DNA of 64,000 nt from Apoda limacodes (GCA_946406115.1 OX291545.1:6324001-6388000), one strand, 5' to 3'; positions 33,856-45,065 are shown, counted from the first letter of the stretch. The notes: generated by a model from the letters alone, not told the origin. Made by a program: numbers and translations.

Positions 33856-35157
33856 TTTCTACCGAGAAGAATCCGGCAAGAAACTCGATAGTTACTCTTT
33901 TAAAAACACTATCAATAATACAAATAAACTAAAATACAATTAATGTTTTAAATAAAAAATTTTTAGTCGTACAATTTTATGTTATTTCCATTTTAGTTTG
34001 GTTTACCTATGCATCCTGTAATTGAGCATCATCAGTCCCAAGGATTTTTATCATTTACATAGTCTGAAATATTGTAGTATGCCTTTTTACAAAGTACCTG
34101 CTTGATAAAAGATTTAAATTTACTTATTGATAGATTTTGAATTTTATTGGGAACTTTGTTGTAAAAGTGTATACATTGCCCCATAAAAGAGTTACTTATT
34201 TTGTGTAGACGTGTATCATGCACCAACAGCTTATTTTTACTTCTAGTATTTACTTTGTGAACGTCACTTTTCTTGCTGAAACTATTGATATTTTTATGTA
34301 CATATAAAAGATTTTCATATATGTACTGCGACACTAAAGTTAAAATTTTTACTTCCCTAAACCTATCCCTCGGAGATATCCTAGATCCTAATTTATAAAT
34401 AGCACGAATTGCCCTTTTTTGTAACAAAAATATTGTATTTACATCAGCAGCGCTACCCCACAATAGGATACCATATGTCATTAAACTGTGGAAATAGCTA
34501 AAATATACTATTTTTGCAGTGTCGACATCGGTCAATTGTGTATTCTTGATCGCATACACAGCGGAGCTAAGTTTTTTGGCTAGGTTATGAATATGGGGAC
34601 CCCATTGAAGTTTGGAGTCCAGCGTTATGCCAAGAAAGACTGTTGAATTAACAAGTTCTAATTGCTCGCCATTAATATTAATACATGTCTGTCTCTGACT
34701 AACATTTGGTAATGTAAATTTAACACATTTGGTTTTTTTTTCATTAAGTAACAAATTATTAGCGTTAAACCAATTTACAATTTTAGAAAGGGCATAATTT
34801 AATTCATTATAATATGTCTGTCGTCTCTTAACTTTAAAAAGCAAAGAGGTGTTATCAGCAAATCAGACAATGTCATGGTTTTTTACATAATATGGGAGAT
34901 CATGAATGTAAATAAGAAATAGAAAAGGACCTAAAATTGAGCCCTGGGGGACTCCCATAGTGACTGCTGATCCCGGAGATCTTTCACCGTTGACATCTAT
35001 TTTCTGTACTCTCCTACTCATATAGGATGTCAAAAGGTCGAGAGCTTTGCTTCTAATACCATAGTGATAGTGATTTTCATGTTGAACACAGTCAAATGCC
35101 TTAGATAAATCACAAGGCGTCATGCGAATCCTCCCAGGCTTTTTTTTTTTTTTTTTC
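33721..35157 (-). mobile_element. Jockey/CR1-like LINE, minus strand, nested in another LINE
   Basis: The 3' end carries repeated AAAGTC/AAAGTCAAAG units (33,721-33,750). The truncated 5' end abuts a T-tract (35,140-35,157). It interrupts the plus-strand LINE of 31.7-35.5 kb, giving three levels of nesting: LINE in LINE in BEL/Pao. Confidence 0.82.
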
Positions 35158-35159
35158 AT
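34032..35159 (-). pseudogene. LINE reverse transcriptase C-terminal half
   Basis: Two frames in order: 35159-34863 with MTPCDLSKAFDCVQHENHY (palm, catalytic Asp) and TMGVPQGSILGPFLFLIYIH, and 34844-34032 (270 codons) with the thumb: VNSTVFLGITLDSKLQWGPH, AKIVYFSYFHSLMTYGILLW, FLLQKRAIRAIYKLG and the C-terminal CIHFYNKVPNKIQ. The FADD box would fall in the 18-bp gap between the frames (34,844-34,862), where the sequence encodes LFADxTSLLFKVK-like remnants with one stop. Among the better preserved LINE C-termini here. Confidence 0.92.
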
Positions 35160-35543
35160 GCCAAATTACAAGACAACAACTTTTTCGAAAAACAACTATT
35201 GTATGGCCATAAAAGTGTATGCATAATAAACTTCACCGCAAATAAAAGCATTACCAATAAATATATTTAAAAGAAAATGTTTTAAATGGTTGGTACAAAA
35301 ATGATTTTACTCTATAAATGAATACCTAATGTTGAAGAAAGTAGACATAAAGTAAAATATAGTTGTGAAATGTGTAACTAAGTATTGTATCTTAATATGC
35401 CTTATGTAATAAACTGTAATCAATAATTTACCTTCTAAATCTTTGCATGCCCTGATAATGCGGAATCATGTAAAACCTCTAGTAATAATTACAATACCTC
35501 TGTAACGTACCATGTTCCTAGCAAATAAATTTTATTTTATTTC
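35158..35543 (+). mobile_element. Plus-strand LINE 3' untranslated region and tail
   Basis: AT-rich, ending CCTCTGTAACGTACCATGTT, then AGCAAATAAATTTTATTTTA, a typical 3' end of insect Jockey-like LINEs. It completes the element that starts at 31,693. BEL/Pao coding sequence resumes at about 35,545. Confidence 0.72.
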
Positions 35544-35544
35544 T

Positions 35545-36165
35545 CAAAATATTCCCACATGAATGCAACATATTTCTGTTAAATTCCGAACTTGAGGTCA
35601 TACGTCTGGAGAGACGCTACGGATGCTAGTCTGATTACGGCTAGCTTTCTGGAGTGACTCAAAGAAGGCATGTCGGGACGGAATGGCAATCTTGTCAATT
35701 AGAGCCTGGCTGTGTTATTCGCAAAAAACGCTTCACAGTCCTAGTCTCCAGGGTTCTGACGAGATGCACTTGAGGGCTCTTCTACTTCCCAGAAGCGCTG
35801 AATCGCTTTAGCGAGTGAGAGACCCACACAAGTTGTAGGATCTGGCGAACGTACAGGCACTAGTGGTTGTGCTGGGTCTATTATAATGTGTCCCACATCA
35901 ATCGGAACCGTGACCAGTCCACCTGGCTGAAGCTATTTTCCTGCTCCCAAAGTCAACATTCCCAGGACATCAGCACCTAAAAGCAGCTCTATGGGTTCCG
36001 AAACATAGAAGCTAGGATCCACAAGGGGCAATCCCGAAGTCAGTTGCACAATACCTGGAGGTAAGCTGACCTGAGGATGATTACCTAATATGTTTTCTAA
36101 AACAATGGCCGATACATAAACATACAACATAAACATACATAACATATCTATGCAGAATAACAAGT
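35545..36165 (-). pseudogene. BEL/Pao protease and protease-RT linker
   Basis: The frame 36163-35933 reads LVDPSFYVSEPIELLLGADV, the end of the BEL/Pao aspartic protease. Downstream on the minus strand: VGLSLAKAIQRFWEVEE, DCEAFFANNTARL, LTRLPFRPDMPSLSHS and VAFMWEYFEK, the conserved stretch before RT. Several stops and frameshifts are present. The RT N-part follows beyond the LINE at 31,690. Confidence 0.88.
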
Positions 36166-36239
36166 TAATGATAATAATAACAACTGTTAACTAGATTGTA
36201 ATGTTGATAATGTTATTTATTGTGCAATAAAAGTGATAA

Positions 36240-37515
36240 TTATTTTTGTTATTATTATTAATTATTCCCATCATTTTTACTATTCATCATATTCATTCAT
36301 ATATGGATGTTCCATAGTTTCTTTGAGCGTTTTTGTGATGTTATTCTTATATTTACCAATATTTAGGTGACATATGTCTACTGAGTGAAAGTATTTGTTA
36401 TAAGACTGTGTAAGCCAGTACATGGGAGATCGCAATCCAGCGTTCGTTCTGACCTTAACTGCAGGAAAAGGATAGTGAGAATTTAATTGTCTCATCATCA
36501 AGTGATCGGCATCATTTAAAATGCAAGTACCTATCTAGGATTTTTTTTTTGGATTACTTATTTATCATTGCTATATTTTTTATAGAAAGGATTGTTTTAT
36601 AAAGATGGATAAGTGTTCTAGGATTCTTAAAGCATCTACTACTTTGTATAACAAATCCTATCATTCTATATGCTTTATTGATTATATTACTAATATGTAG
36701 GTTTAAATGCAATTTTTCGTCTAGTGTTACACCTAGATCGCGGATATTTTACACTCTATTTAATATATTACTACAAAGGATATATGAGTAATTACTTTTG
36801 TTTATTTTTTTAGTGGACGATATAATTTTACATTTACCTAAACTTAGATGTAGGTTGTTTTTATCACAGTATGCGGTAAAAGGGTCTAAATCTGATTGTA
36901 ACTTAATTTGATCATCTATGCCATTATTGACTTTGTGTAATTTCAGATCGTCAGCATACAGTATGAAATTACTATGATAAAAACAATCACGTATATCATT
37001 TATGAATAATATGAATAGAAGAGGGCCAAATATCGAGCCTGGTGGCACACCAGAAGCAACAGCAATTGAATCAGACTCATACCCATTGACGACCACTCTT
37101 TGGGTGCGATTGGCCAGATACGAATTAAACCACCGCCACAGGTTACCCCTTAATTCCATTGTGGGTAATATTTTGTAACAACACTAAATGATTCACTCTG
37201 TCAAAGGCCTTTCGGAAGTCTGTATAAATACTGTCTGTCTGTTTGTTCATGTCAACATTTTCAAACAAATTGGACGTGTAAGCAATTAAATTAGTAATTG
37301 TTGATCTACGCTTTACAAAACCATGTCGATATAAAGTGGTATTGCATTATGAACTAGTCTTACAAAAACTTTAGCAAGAATGGGCAATATTGAGATAGGG
37401 CGATGGTTCTCGATGCCTTTATTGGTTTTACATTTATTTACTGGTACAATCCCAGCACATTTCCAGATCTTAGGGAGGACACCCTCTGCAAGACATTTAT
37501 TATGTCTAACTGGTC
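36240..37515 (-). mobile_element. Jockey/CR1-like LINE, minus strand, 5'-truncated
   Basis: It replaces the gag region between the BEL 5' LTR and protease. It ends with AT-rich sequence near 36,240 on the 3' side. Confidence 0.82.
36280..37510 (-). pseudogene. LINE reverse transcriptase
   Basis: Minus-strand pieces: GVLPKIWKCAGIVPV and HRPISILPILAKVFVRLVHN (37,500-37,313), RT fingers; GNLWRWFNSYLANRTQRVVV, VASGVPPGSIFGPLLFILFI, LYADDLKLHK (palm, YADD intact) in frame 37159-36749; IRDLGVTLDEKLHLNLHISN-like thumb to 36,600 and a C-terminal frame 36501-36280. Different family from the 34-35 kb LINE by motif details. Confidence 0.9.
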
Positions 37516-37535
37516 GTGGACGACCTTCCGTTGTT

Positions 37536-37894
37536 TGTTGACAATCCGACGACAGTATGGCGTGCACCTGATGCACTTCAGTGACGACACTACTCACACC
37601 GATATCCAATATATGTTCCCGTGGACAAAAGTTCAATATAAATCAATGAACAAATCTAAAACCGGTCACCAAACTAGGCGTCGAAGTATGAATGTCGCTC
37701 CGTAAGATTTGCGTAAGACCCTTTTGGCCAAGCCCAAGACGCAAGCGAACATATACCGAGTACATCTAATGCCGACTGTACGTACATCCGTAAGAACTAG
37801 AAAATAGACAGTGCCGACGTGCGTTCCGTGCGAGCCTACACCAAGGTCAATAACACAGCAAGAGAGTAACGTAACACGCTTATCTTTACCGAAA
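37536..37894 (-). repeat. BEL/Pao 5' LTR
   Basis: Matches 22,737-23,050 over its length, with an extra about 45 bp near 37,750-37,815. On the plus strand it begins TGTTGACAATCCG; read with the opposite end of the other copy this gives TGTT...AACA termini. Beyond 37,894 the two copies have nothing in common. Confidence 0.83.
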
Positions 37895-38240
37895 AAGGTC
37901 TGAAAATCGAAATCGCAAAATTTGCGTTTTCTTTGCGTTTGAGACCTGGGGAATCGTTTGCCATCATTTTAGAGTGATTTCTTTGTGTGCGTGCGTGTGT
38001 TTGTGTGCGTGTGTGTGTATGTATGTATGTAGGTTAGCTTTCCTTTGCTTCTCCATATCTCAAGAACCAATAGACCAATTTGTCTCGTGACTATATCAGT
38101 CGATACGCAATGTCATGACTGAGATGTTGAAAGAGTTTGAGCAAATCGGTTTGTTTCTTATCGCTAAGCAACTGGTTTTTTTTAAAGACGCAAAAAATAT
38201 TCTCAATAGAAGTTTCTCGTGCGGTTCTTGCTACTGATTT
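37895..38240. repeat. Region with a (GT)n/(GTAT)n microsatellite
   Basis: A GTGTGC/GTGTGTGT/ATGTATGT tract lies at about 37,984-38,032, followed by GC-neutral sequence that may be the end of an unidentified repeat. No gene seen. Confidence 0.6.
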
Positions 38241-39480
38241 TTTTTTTTATTTGTGTTATAGTTAAAATCCAGTAATCACGGTATCTGATACCTACTGGTT
38301 TTGTGATTGCATTAGGAAAAGTACAAGGTTAAAAGAAATTCGAAAAACAGACAAAGTTTATAATTTAGAAGACTTAAATAGTCCTTATTTGGTAACTCTT
38401 CATGAGATTTTTTTAATGTGGCCAAATATTCAAAATTATATCTACCACACTAATATATGTACTTTGAAAAATGTATCATGTTTGTATACATGGTTTTAAG
38501 AAAGAAATAGTTCATAGTTATAATAACAAATATTATTTTAGTTATGTATAAAGACCTGTAGACTATTTAGTTTGAGAAATCAAATTTAATAACAATAGAT
38601 CAAAATATCAAAAAATATTTAGAACCAGAAACGTAACAAATATTTTTTGATTTTATGCGCACGTGCCCTAAAACACTACTTGAGCGCTCACGCGGGCTAT
38701 ATTTACAAATGTTTTTAATGTGTTTTTTTTTGCAAAGTAAGGAAAAAAATAAAATCAAATATATAAAGAAGTAATTTACTTTATTTATAGCAAACAATAA
38801 TATTTTTACATTTTACATTAACAGTTTTAGTCCTTCATTGATAATTGAGAACAAAATTATTAACTTCTACATAATAGACATTACTTCTAGAGTAATACGT
38901 CTTTGTATATTTTGCAAAGATATGCGATGCTCAATAGAAGTTCAAATCTAACTTCTTGCAAATAAAAGAGTAATTTACATGTGAGAACTATTCATCTGAT
39001 ATATTATGGTAGCCTTTGAAAGCCAAATTGTAATACAGAGTCACAGGCCATCCACGATTGTTACGGGATACATTATGCTGCCTGCACATTTTATCTCGCC
39101 ATCTTAGTAACTTTCAGACATGTGAGTGTGATAAACTTCCTCTTCTTTCTCGTTTTCGCTTGAAACACACCTACTATCTTCTTCTTTTTCCATCAACCAA
39201 CGTTTCTCTTGCCTTTTAGTATTCGCAGCCATAGTTAGTCTAAATGTTATGTGGTCTTCATTCAGTCAAAGTGATAAATGATGATCAGTATGATTGTCCT
39301 TTAATAATATCTAATAACTAAGCAAGACCCTGGACTCGAATCTACTGTGATGGGTTTATCGATAACTAATATGTAGACCTAGCACCGGTATAGTAATGAC
39401 TAGAGTTAACTGTATATACAAAATAAGATACAACATATATTTATTGTTTTATTCTCTTTTGCATTAAATTTTATAATAAT
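38241..39480. other. AT-rich stretch without recognisable genes
   Basis: Only short frames rich in Phe, Ile and Lys. No element motifs found. Confidence 0.5.
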
Positions 39481-39483
39481 ATG

Positions 39484-40080
39484 CGTAAATTCAAGCTGAT
39501 AGTTTTATTTATAACCTTTACCCCCTCATGAATATAAGCTGATAGTTTTATTTATAACCTATACCCCCTCACGAATTTAAGCTGATAGTTTTATTTATAA
39601 CCTATACCCCCTCACGAATATAAGCTGATAATTTTATTTATAATCTATTCCCCCTCACGAATATAAGCTGATAGTTTTATTTATAACCTATACCCCCTCA
39701 CGAATTTAAGCTGATAGTTTTATTTATAACCTTTACCCCCTGACGAATTTAAGCTGATAATTTTATTTATAATCTATTCCCCCTCACGAATATAAGCTGA
39801 TAGTTTTATTTATAACCTATACCCCCTCACGAATTCAAGCTGATAGTTTTATTTATAACCTTTACCCCGTCACGAATAGAAGCTGATAGTTTTGCTTATA
39901 ACCTATACCCCCTCACGAATTCAAGCTGATAGTTTTATTTATAACCTTCACCCCCTCACGAATAGAAGCTGATAGTTTTATTTATAACCTATACCCCTTG
40001 ACGAATTCAAGCTGATAGTTTTATTTATAACCTTAACCCCTTCACGAATAGAAGCTGATAGTTTTATTTATAACCTATTT
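39484..40080 (+). repeat. 43-bp minisatellite, 14 copies
   Basis: AAGCTGATAGTTTTATTTAT recurs exactly every 43 bp, with AGCTGATA at 39494, 39537, 39580 and so on to 40053, and no insertion or deletion anywhere. Units also contain ACCCCCTCACGAAT. Variants fall into patterns: a GATAATTTTATTTATAATCT variant in copies 4 and 7, and alternating GAATTC/GAATAG starts in copies 9-14. Confidence 0.97.
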
Positions 40081-40475
40081 TTATATATATATTTCATTTT
40101 TTTTAATATAAATCGAATTATTTGCGAAGTATAATTAGGTATCTATTCAACGAGATCTTGTTAAAAAGTAAAAAAAAAAAGGTTCTGTTAAAAACATTCC
40201 CATTCTAGTTATATAAAAATACAGAATTTATTTTGAAGGTGATGAACTTAATGTTTAAAAAGTATTAGTTAGTTATTAGTATTTAGTTAAATAGATTAAT
40301 ACTTTCGATTGAGGCATCAATTACAACTTACTTTTAAATCGATTTATATTACACTGATTGCTTTAGTATTTCTTTTTCTAAATAAATATTTATTTATTGT
40401 AGGAGTACTTGTAGAATGTATGATTTCTTTTAATTAATTTTTGCTTAAATTTTATTTACTTATATAAGTATATTG
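40081..40475. other. AT-rich stretch without recognisable genes
   Basis: Nothing identified. Confidence 0.45.
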
Positions 40476-40477
40476 AT

Positions 40478-40960
40478 TTAAACATATTTTTTCAATTGCT
40501 TCTTACTACATAACAATGTTTGTACTGAACGAGACTCATTTTGTGGTAAATTGTTAAGTGGGTGAGTGAGACAGAGAAAGATCAGCTCACCTAACAACGA
40601 CTGAGACTGGGACACCTTGAGGTCATTATTTTTGGATTCTAGAGTACTAATTTGTTTGAAAGTGTCACATAGTTCTTGATTCAATTTAGAAATGCCTCTG
40701 AGGGCATCCTTAAAACGCACTGCTGCTTTGGTAGAATTCCTGCACCATTCACTAAAGCTAACCTTTCACTTCAACCAAAAGAGAATGGATTTCTACCAGC
40801 TCACTTTTAATTCTTTTGTAGTTACCTAATACATTCAACGATTGTCTCTCCCGTAACAGTTGCTCACATTCTGTCCTGGATGTTTTTAGCTCAGACACTA
40901 AAGCCTGAAAAAGCTAGTCTTCCACTTGACGGCCACTTACTTTGCGAGTATTCATATTTA
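40478..40960 (-). pseudogene. Coiled-coil protein fragment of unknown identity
   Basis: Minus-strand reading starts MNTRKVSGRQVED near 40,955, then LVSELKTSRTECEQLLRERQ, LNVLGNYKRIKSELVEIHSL, and after frameshifts the frame 40720-40478 (GISKLNQELCDTFKQISTLE and more). The heptad-like spacing of Leu/Ile with many Glu/Lys suggests a long coiled coil. It may be a gag-like or ORF1-like protein of an element, but I do not recognise the family. Stops and frameshifts show that it is decayed. Confidence 0.5.
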
Positions 40961-41223
40961 ACACTATCAACACTATTCACTGCTAAGCGGACAAATTTTT
41001 AAAAATGATACTTAAGTTAACAGTCTCACATCAGTTTTGTAAAATAAGAAAAGTCAATTTAAACAACACATACACTTGTAAACTGTATTATTCAGTAATA
41101 TTTATTGCTTTTATATCAGTAATGAGAAAGGGTTTGATCCTTTCAATGGTTTTTATTATTATTTTGATTCAAAATAATCAAATATATATGCATATATATC
41201 ATGTGTTTGTGTGTGTATTTCAG

Positions 41224-41434
41224 CGTGGGACTGATAAAGTCATGCTGGCAGCGAGAGGCGCGCGCGCGTCCAACTGCCGCCGCCGTGGTCGCTTTCCTGG
41301 CGGACTCACCGCGTCTCCTGTCGCCATCACTGGACGCACCCGCCCCGACGCCTGCTGACTTCATAGACCTGCACACCGACGCTGACGCTGCGCCGCCCGA
41401 TCTCGTCGCTCTCTCAACTCCAACCTCCAACCAA
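41224..41434 (+). CDS. Host exon: end of a protein-kinase-like domain
   Basis: A GC-rich block in AT-rich surroundings, bounded by a pyrimidine-rich acceptor (GTGTGTGTATTTCAG at 41209-41223) and a donor GTAAGA at 41435. The exon is 211 bp: one base of a split codon, then 70 codons with no stop. It reads VGLIKSCWQREARARPTAAA, then VVAFLADSPRLLSPSLDAP and an Asp/Pro/Ala-rich tail. C-W-x6-RP is the signature of protein kinase subdomain XI, common in tyrosine kinases (conserved Arg and the last helix), followed by a C-terminal tail. The exact kinase cannot be named from one exon. The other exons are not visible in the window, so the surrounding elements may lie in its introns. Confidence 0.72.
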
Positions 41435-41744
41435 GTAAGAGCTTAAACTGTTGCTAGATTATCATAATTATCATATTAATAGCTAAACATTTACTTCAGG
41501 TTAAGGGCCTCGTTTTAAGGGATTCCACCGTCTTTGCATAAATTCTTACGAAATTTTAAGGAAAGATGTTTTTTACGAACCGCCATTTTACCGCCTATAC
41601 TATAGGCTGTACCGATTTATAAAAATGGAGAAAAAACATTTTAGGGGTTGCTTGCTATCCACCCATCGAACTAAGGGAGGAAAAAACCAGCACAAAGACG
41701 AACTCAGTAAACGACAGTGAAAGATAATGACCTTACACCTCCGT

Positions 41745-41930
41745 ATCACAAGGACTACAGTATGGAGTTCTTCAAGAAAGAAGTTATTAGATTTCTGAAG
41801 GGTCGGCAACGCGCAAGTGATACCCCTGGTGTTGCAAGCGTCCATAGGCTACGGTGACCGCTTACCATCAGGCGGGCCGTAAGCTTGTTTGCCACCTTAG
41901 TGGTATAAAATAAAAAAAAAAAAAAAAAAT
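41745..41930 (+). mobile_element. CR1-like LINE 3' end, heavily truncated
   Basis: Nearly identical to 31,236-31,400: the last about 25 codons of the RT frame (FFKKEVIRFLKGRQRASDTP), the 3' untranslated region and an A-tail (41,909-41,929). It lies in the presumed intron just downstream of the kinase-like exon. Confidence 0.93.
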
Positions 41931-43689
41931 CACAGCTCTGCATTCCCAACTGTTGTACTCTGCTATGTTAAATGTTTGATTTTTGTAAACCTGAATCAAA
42001 TAAAGCCCTAGTTGCTACCTGCTTTTCGTTGAATACAATTTTAACAAATACAGTCTGTACTAATGTGCTATTATTTTTTGACATAGCATGACTTCAGTCG
42101 AATTACTGTTATTTATGTTTTGTTGAGTTGATTCCTAGGCACATAGCAACCGTGTGTCGTTTTCCGCAAACGAGGCATTTCACGTAACTTCGACTTCGAT
42201 TAGCTGTGTGTCCGCCTTTTAGGGCCACTTGCGCTCGTTAAGGTTAGCGCCATTTTTGTCAAAATATAAAGTTAACCGGAGTTAAATTCATATCTGTCTT
42301 GCGTTACTACTTAACCCGAGTCAACTGCCGAGTTAATAATTAAAAATTTAACCCGCATCCATCGGAGGGTTAAGTCACTAATTCCGCCATATTGCGCCAA
42401 CATTTTTAAGTTAAATTCGTTTTGATATCGGTTTTCTGGTTAAATTGATATTATTTTTCAACTATGAGTAGGTTCCTATAACTATAAATATGTAGGTAGA
42501 TAACATTTAATTTTCTGACGAATACATTTACTCAAACCATTTTAATAGAACTGTGCAAGAACAAAGTGTTTAGGTATTGTAAAAGTATGAAAGACGACAA
42601 AAATTACTATTCTCAGATAATTATTCTCAGAAAATTAGATGTAACACTGAATTACGAGGCTTATTATTTTTGCTTCTGTTGCAGGCATTCTAGGTACCCC
42701 GGTTTTCTTTTTATGTTCAACACATACACATAGGCAAAGACTCCACCCTAGAAAAATTGGAGCTAGAACGAATGAATGAATGAATGGACAACGCAAGATT
42801 TTTAGTAGGTCCATTTTTAACACTTTCCACTTGCACAATTCAAATTAAATAAATATTTAGTAAATAAACCGATAGAGTACCTACGTACGCGTATAATGCA
42901 AAACATGAAATAACTCAAGTTTTTAAAACATCTTCCATTCCTAAAGCATCATTCATAAACATCTAGCGATCGGCTAGATGGCATCACGAAGGAGTTGAAG
43001 GACGACATAATAAAGTATTATTTTTGAAAGTTCATTTTAAAAGAATAACACAGATTGTAAAAACAGATAGATTTCTTGTTTCTAACAAGAGAGAGCGAAA
43101 CCTATATATGTTTATGCAGGAATTTCTTATTTAGGCGGTTTCTAGCAGGATGCACACATATTATTGTTATGTTGTCACTTCTGTGGAATAGTTAACTTTC
43201 TGATTCTTCAAGAAAATTGACGAGTTATCTTGTTATACAATTGACTCACTTAAGTTATTTAGCTAGTTATTTATTTAACCCTGAATCTTCAGCAAGTCGT
43301 AAAGCATTTTTTCTTTTCTTTAAGGCTTATTTCCCTTACTCTAAAACATTCTAAGTTTAGTTTTGTCGCACCAAATACATATATTACTCTTTACAATCAC
43401 CTTTTTTTCGTTCGTTGATATCATAGAATATGCTGTAGGCTCATTGTATCTAGTGCTTGGTGGTTTATTAACGCCTTTTCGACAATACAAGTGAGTAGGT
43501 GTGCTAGAGTGTACTACAAAATTGTTTCAATAATTACTTTTAAAGATATAATTGATTTATTTTAAATATAATATACATAAAGTAAAAGTTTAGGGTACTC
43601 TTCCTACCAGCTATCATTATCTCCAGTTTTTAAACACTCAGTACAAAACTACCAAAGCATAGTTAAAAAGTCATACAATCTAAAATGGA
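41931..43689. other. Mostly unassigned; possible DNA-transposon remnant
   Basis: At 42,220-42,420 AGGGCCACTTGCGC and several GTTAAC/GGGTTAAG-type motifs resemble ends of a common insect nonautonomous DNA element, but no paired terminus could be fixed. The rest is AT-rich with no coding signal. Confidence 0.3.
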
Positions 43690-43975
43690 GTCCATTGTTT
43701 CTCCTATCTGTCCTATTTGTTCTTTATAACTTCCTGTTCAACCATAAATCACCGGTATATTTAAAAGAATGCTTCAGTTTTATTGCTTCTCGTTTACTTC
43801 GTGACTCCACAAGCCTGTTGTTGAAAACTCCAAGGCACAATTTACAAATGTATGATCACTCATTTACTGTAAAAGCGATCAAGTTGTGGAATACATTACT
43901 TTTGGACATAAACCGAGCGCAGTCCTTGAGAACATTCAAAAAACTAATAATTGACCATTTGAACAAATAAATAAA
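43690..43975 (+). mobile_element. LINE C-terminal fragment
   Basis: The frame 43695-43970 ends SFTVKAIKLWNTLLLDINRA, then QSLRTFKKLIIDHLNK, the conserved C-terminus of Jockey/CR1-like ORF2 proteins. It is 5'-truncated, followed by (TA)n and AT-rich sequence. Confidence 0.82.
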
Positions 43976-44324
43976 TATTAACATATATATAGTATTTTTT
44001 ACATTACGTATTAGTATATATACAATTTCTAAATGAATATATATATATATATATGACATATTTTACATATGTTTATTTAATTATGTATATGTAGGTATTT
44101 ATAGTTATTTAATTGATATTTATGTATATATTTATAATATTAGATTGTTTAGTAATAATTTACACTTATGTTTGATTATTTATTTATTTCAACGCTCACA
44201 CTATCCTAAAACTTTTAACGTTTTTTTAAATTCCTTCACCTAAAGGTTATATAAGATTGCCATTGGTACCTGTATAGTAAATACTGTTTATTTTTGATAT
44301 TGGGCAAAAAATTGTTTTCATAAT
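43976..44324. repeat. AT-rich sequence with (TA)n microsatellite
   Basis: A (TA)n tract lies at about 44,038-44,054, with flanking TATATGTA-type sequence. No gene. Confidence 0.6.
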
Positions 44325-45065
44325 TTATTTAGCGTTTCTAATGCTTGCAGTTGTGTAGACAACTTGTAGTAAATATTTCTTAATGACATACATCTTCTTA
44401 ATGACATTCCGTATTTCGAGATAAGACCAGCTCTAGTAGACCTCTAATATAATTTTCAATTAGCAGATCATCCCGTGCAAATCTTCGTTTTAATTTATTC
44501 ATTCCCTTGCGCAGTATTCACCCGAAGGTGGAAAACTGTCTAATAATTGTCGTGCTCTAAAGCCTGATACTGTAGCCTGTATTAAGTATTGAAATTTGTC
44601 TCTACTTTCTATTTCAGTATCTTCACGAATTTTATGGAACTTGCCTCAAAAAGTTAACCAATTTTTGATAGCTCCATCAAACTGCCGGAGCTCTATTCTG
44701 GGCAAAGTAAACCTTTTACGCATACCTTTATATTTCTTATAATCATCGTTTTAAGATTGTCTCCGTCTAACTTCTCAGAAGTAGACTCTGATATAAAACC
44801 TTCATACCTTGTAGTTATTTCTACCACCTGCATGTATACTTCTGCTTCTGCAGATTCCATGTCTGAAAATATGTCTTCCTCTGTTGCTTTGGTGTGGAAA
44901 GTTCACAGATCCTCCATTTGAATATCCATATAATACAAGGCATGAATATTAATTAACTTCGTTTTCAAAGCTTCTTCCAAATCATTTTTCGCTTATGTGT
45001 AAAATTGCCGTAAAAGTGACCTTTCTTTTTTTAATTTTTCCATAACGGCCTGCAAGTTCTTTTAT
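44325..45065 (-). pseudogene. BEL/Pao-type gag fragment (DUF1759)
   Basis: Minus-strand reading starts MEKLKKERSLLRQFY near 45,040, then AKNDLEEALKTKLINIHALY, IFSDMESAEAEVYMQVVEIT and toward 44,340 the segment KLSTQLQALETL. These match the layout of the DUF1759 gag of BEL/Pao and related elements. It has several stops. It lies outside the LTRs of the 22.7-37.9 kb element, so it belongs to a second insertion. Confidence 0.68.

Larger units (their letters stand above)
22737..37894 (-). mobile_element. BEL/Pao LTR retrotransposon, one copy shredded by nested insertions
   Basis: On the minus strand the pieces run in the canonical BEL/Pao order: 5' LTR (37,536-37,894), protease and linker (36,165-35,545), RT N-part (31,690-31,421), RT middle (27,796-27,485), integrase (27,235-26,659), DUF5641 (23,385-23,101) and 3' LTR (23,050-22,737). 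The gaps are filled by identifiable later insertions: LINEs at 36.2-37.5, 31.7-35.5 (with another LINE inside), 27.8-31.4, 27.2-27.5 and 23.4-26.7 kb. Gag, the end of RT and RNase H are missing. Confidence 0.85.

Noticed and set aside
39484..40080. Regular 43-bp repeats resembling a CRISPR array
   Set aside because: Units are contiguous, with no unique spacers, and the sequence is eukaryotic; it is a minisatellite.
42220..42420. Possible nonautonomous DNA element with GTTAAC-rich ends
   Set aside because: I could not pair the ends or find a target duplication, so it was not called as an element.
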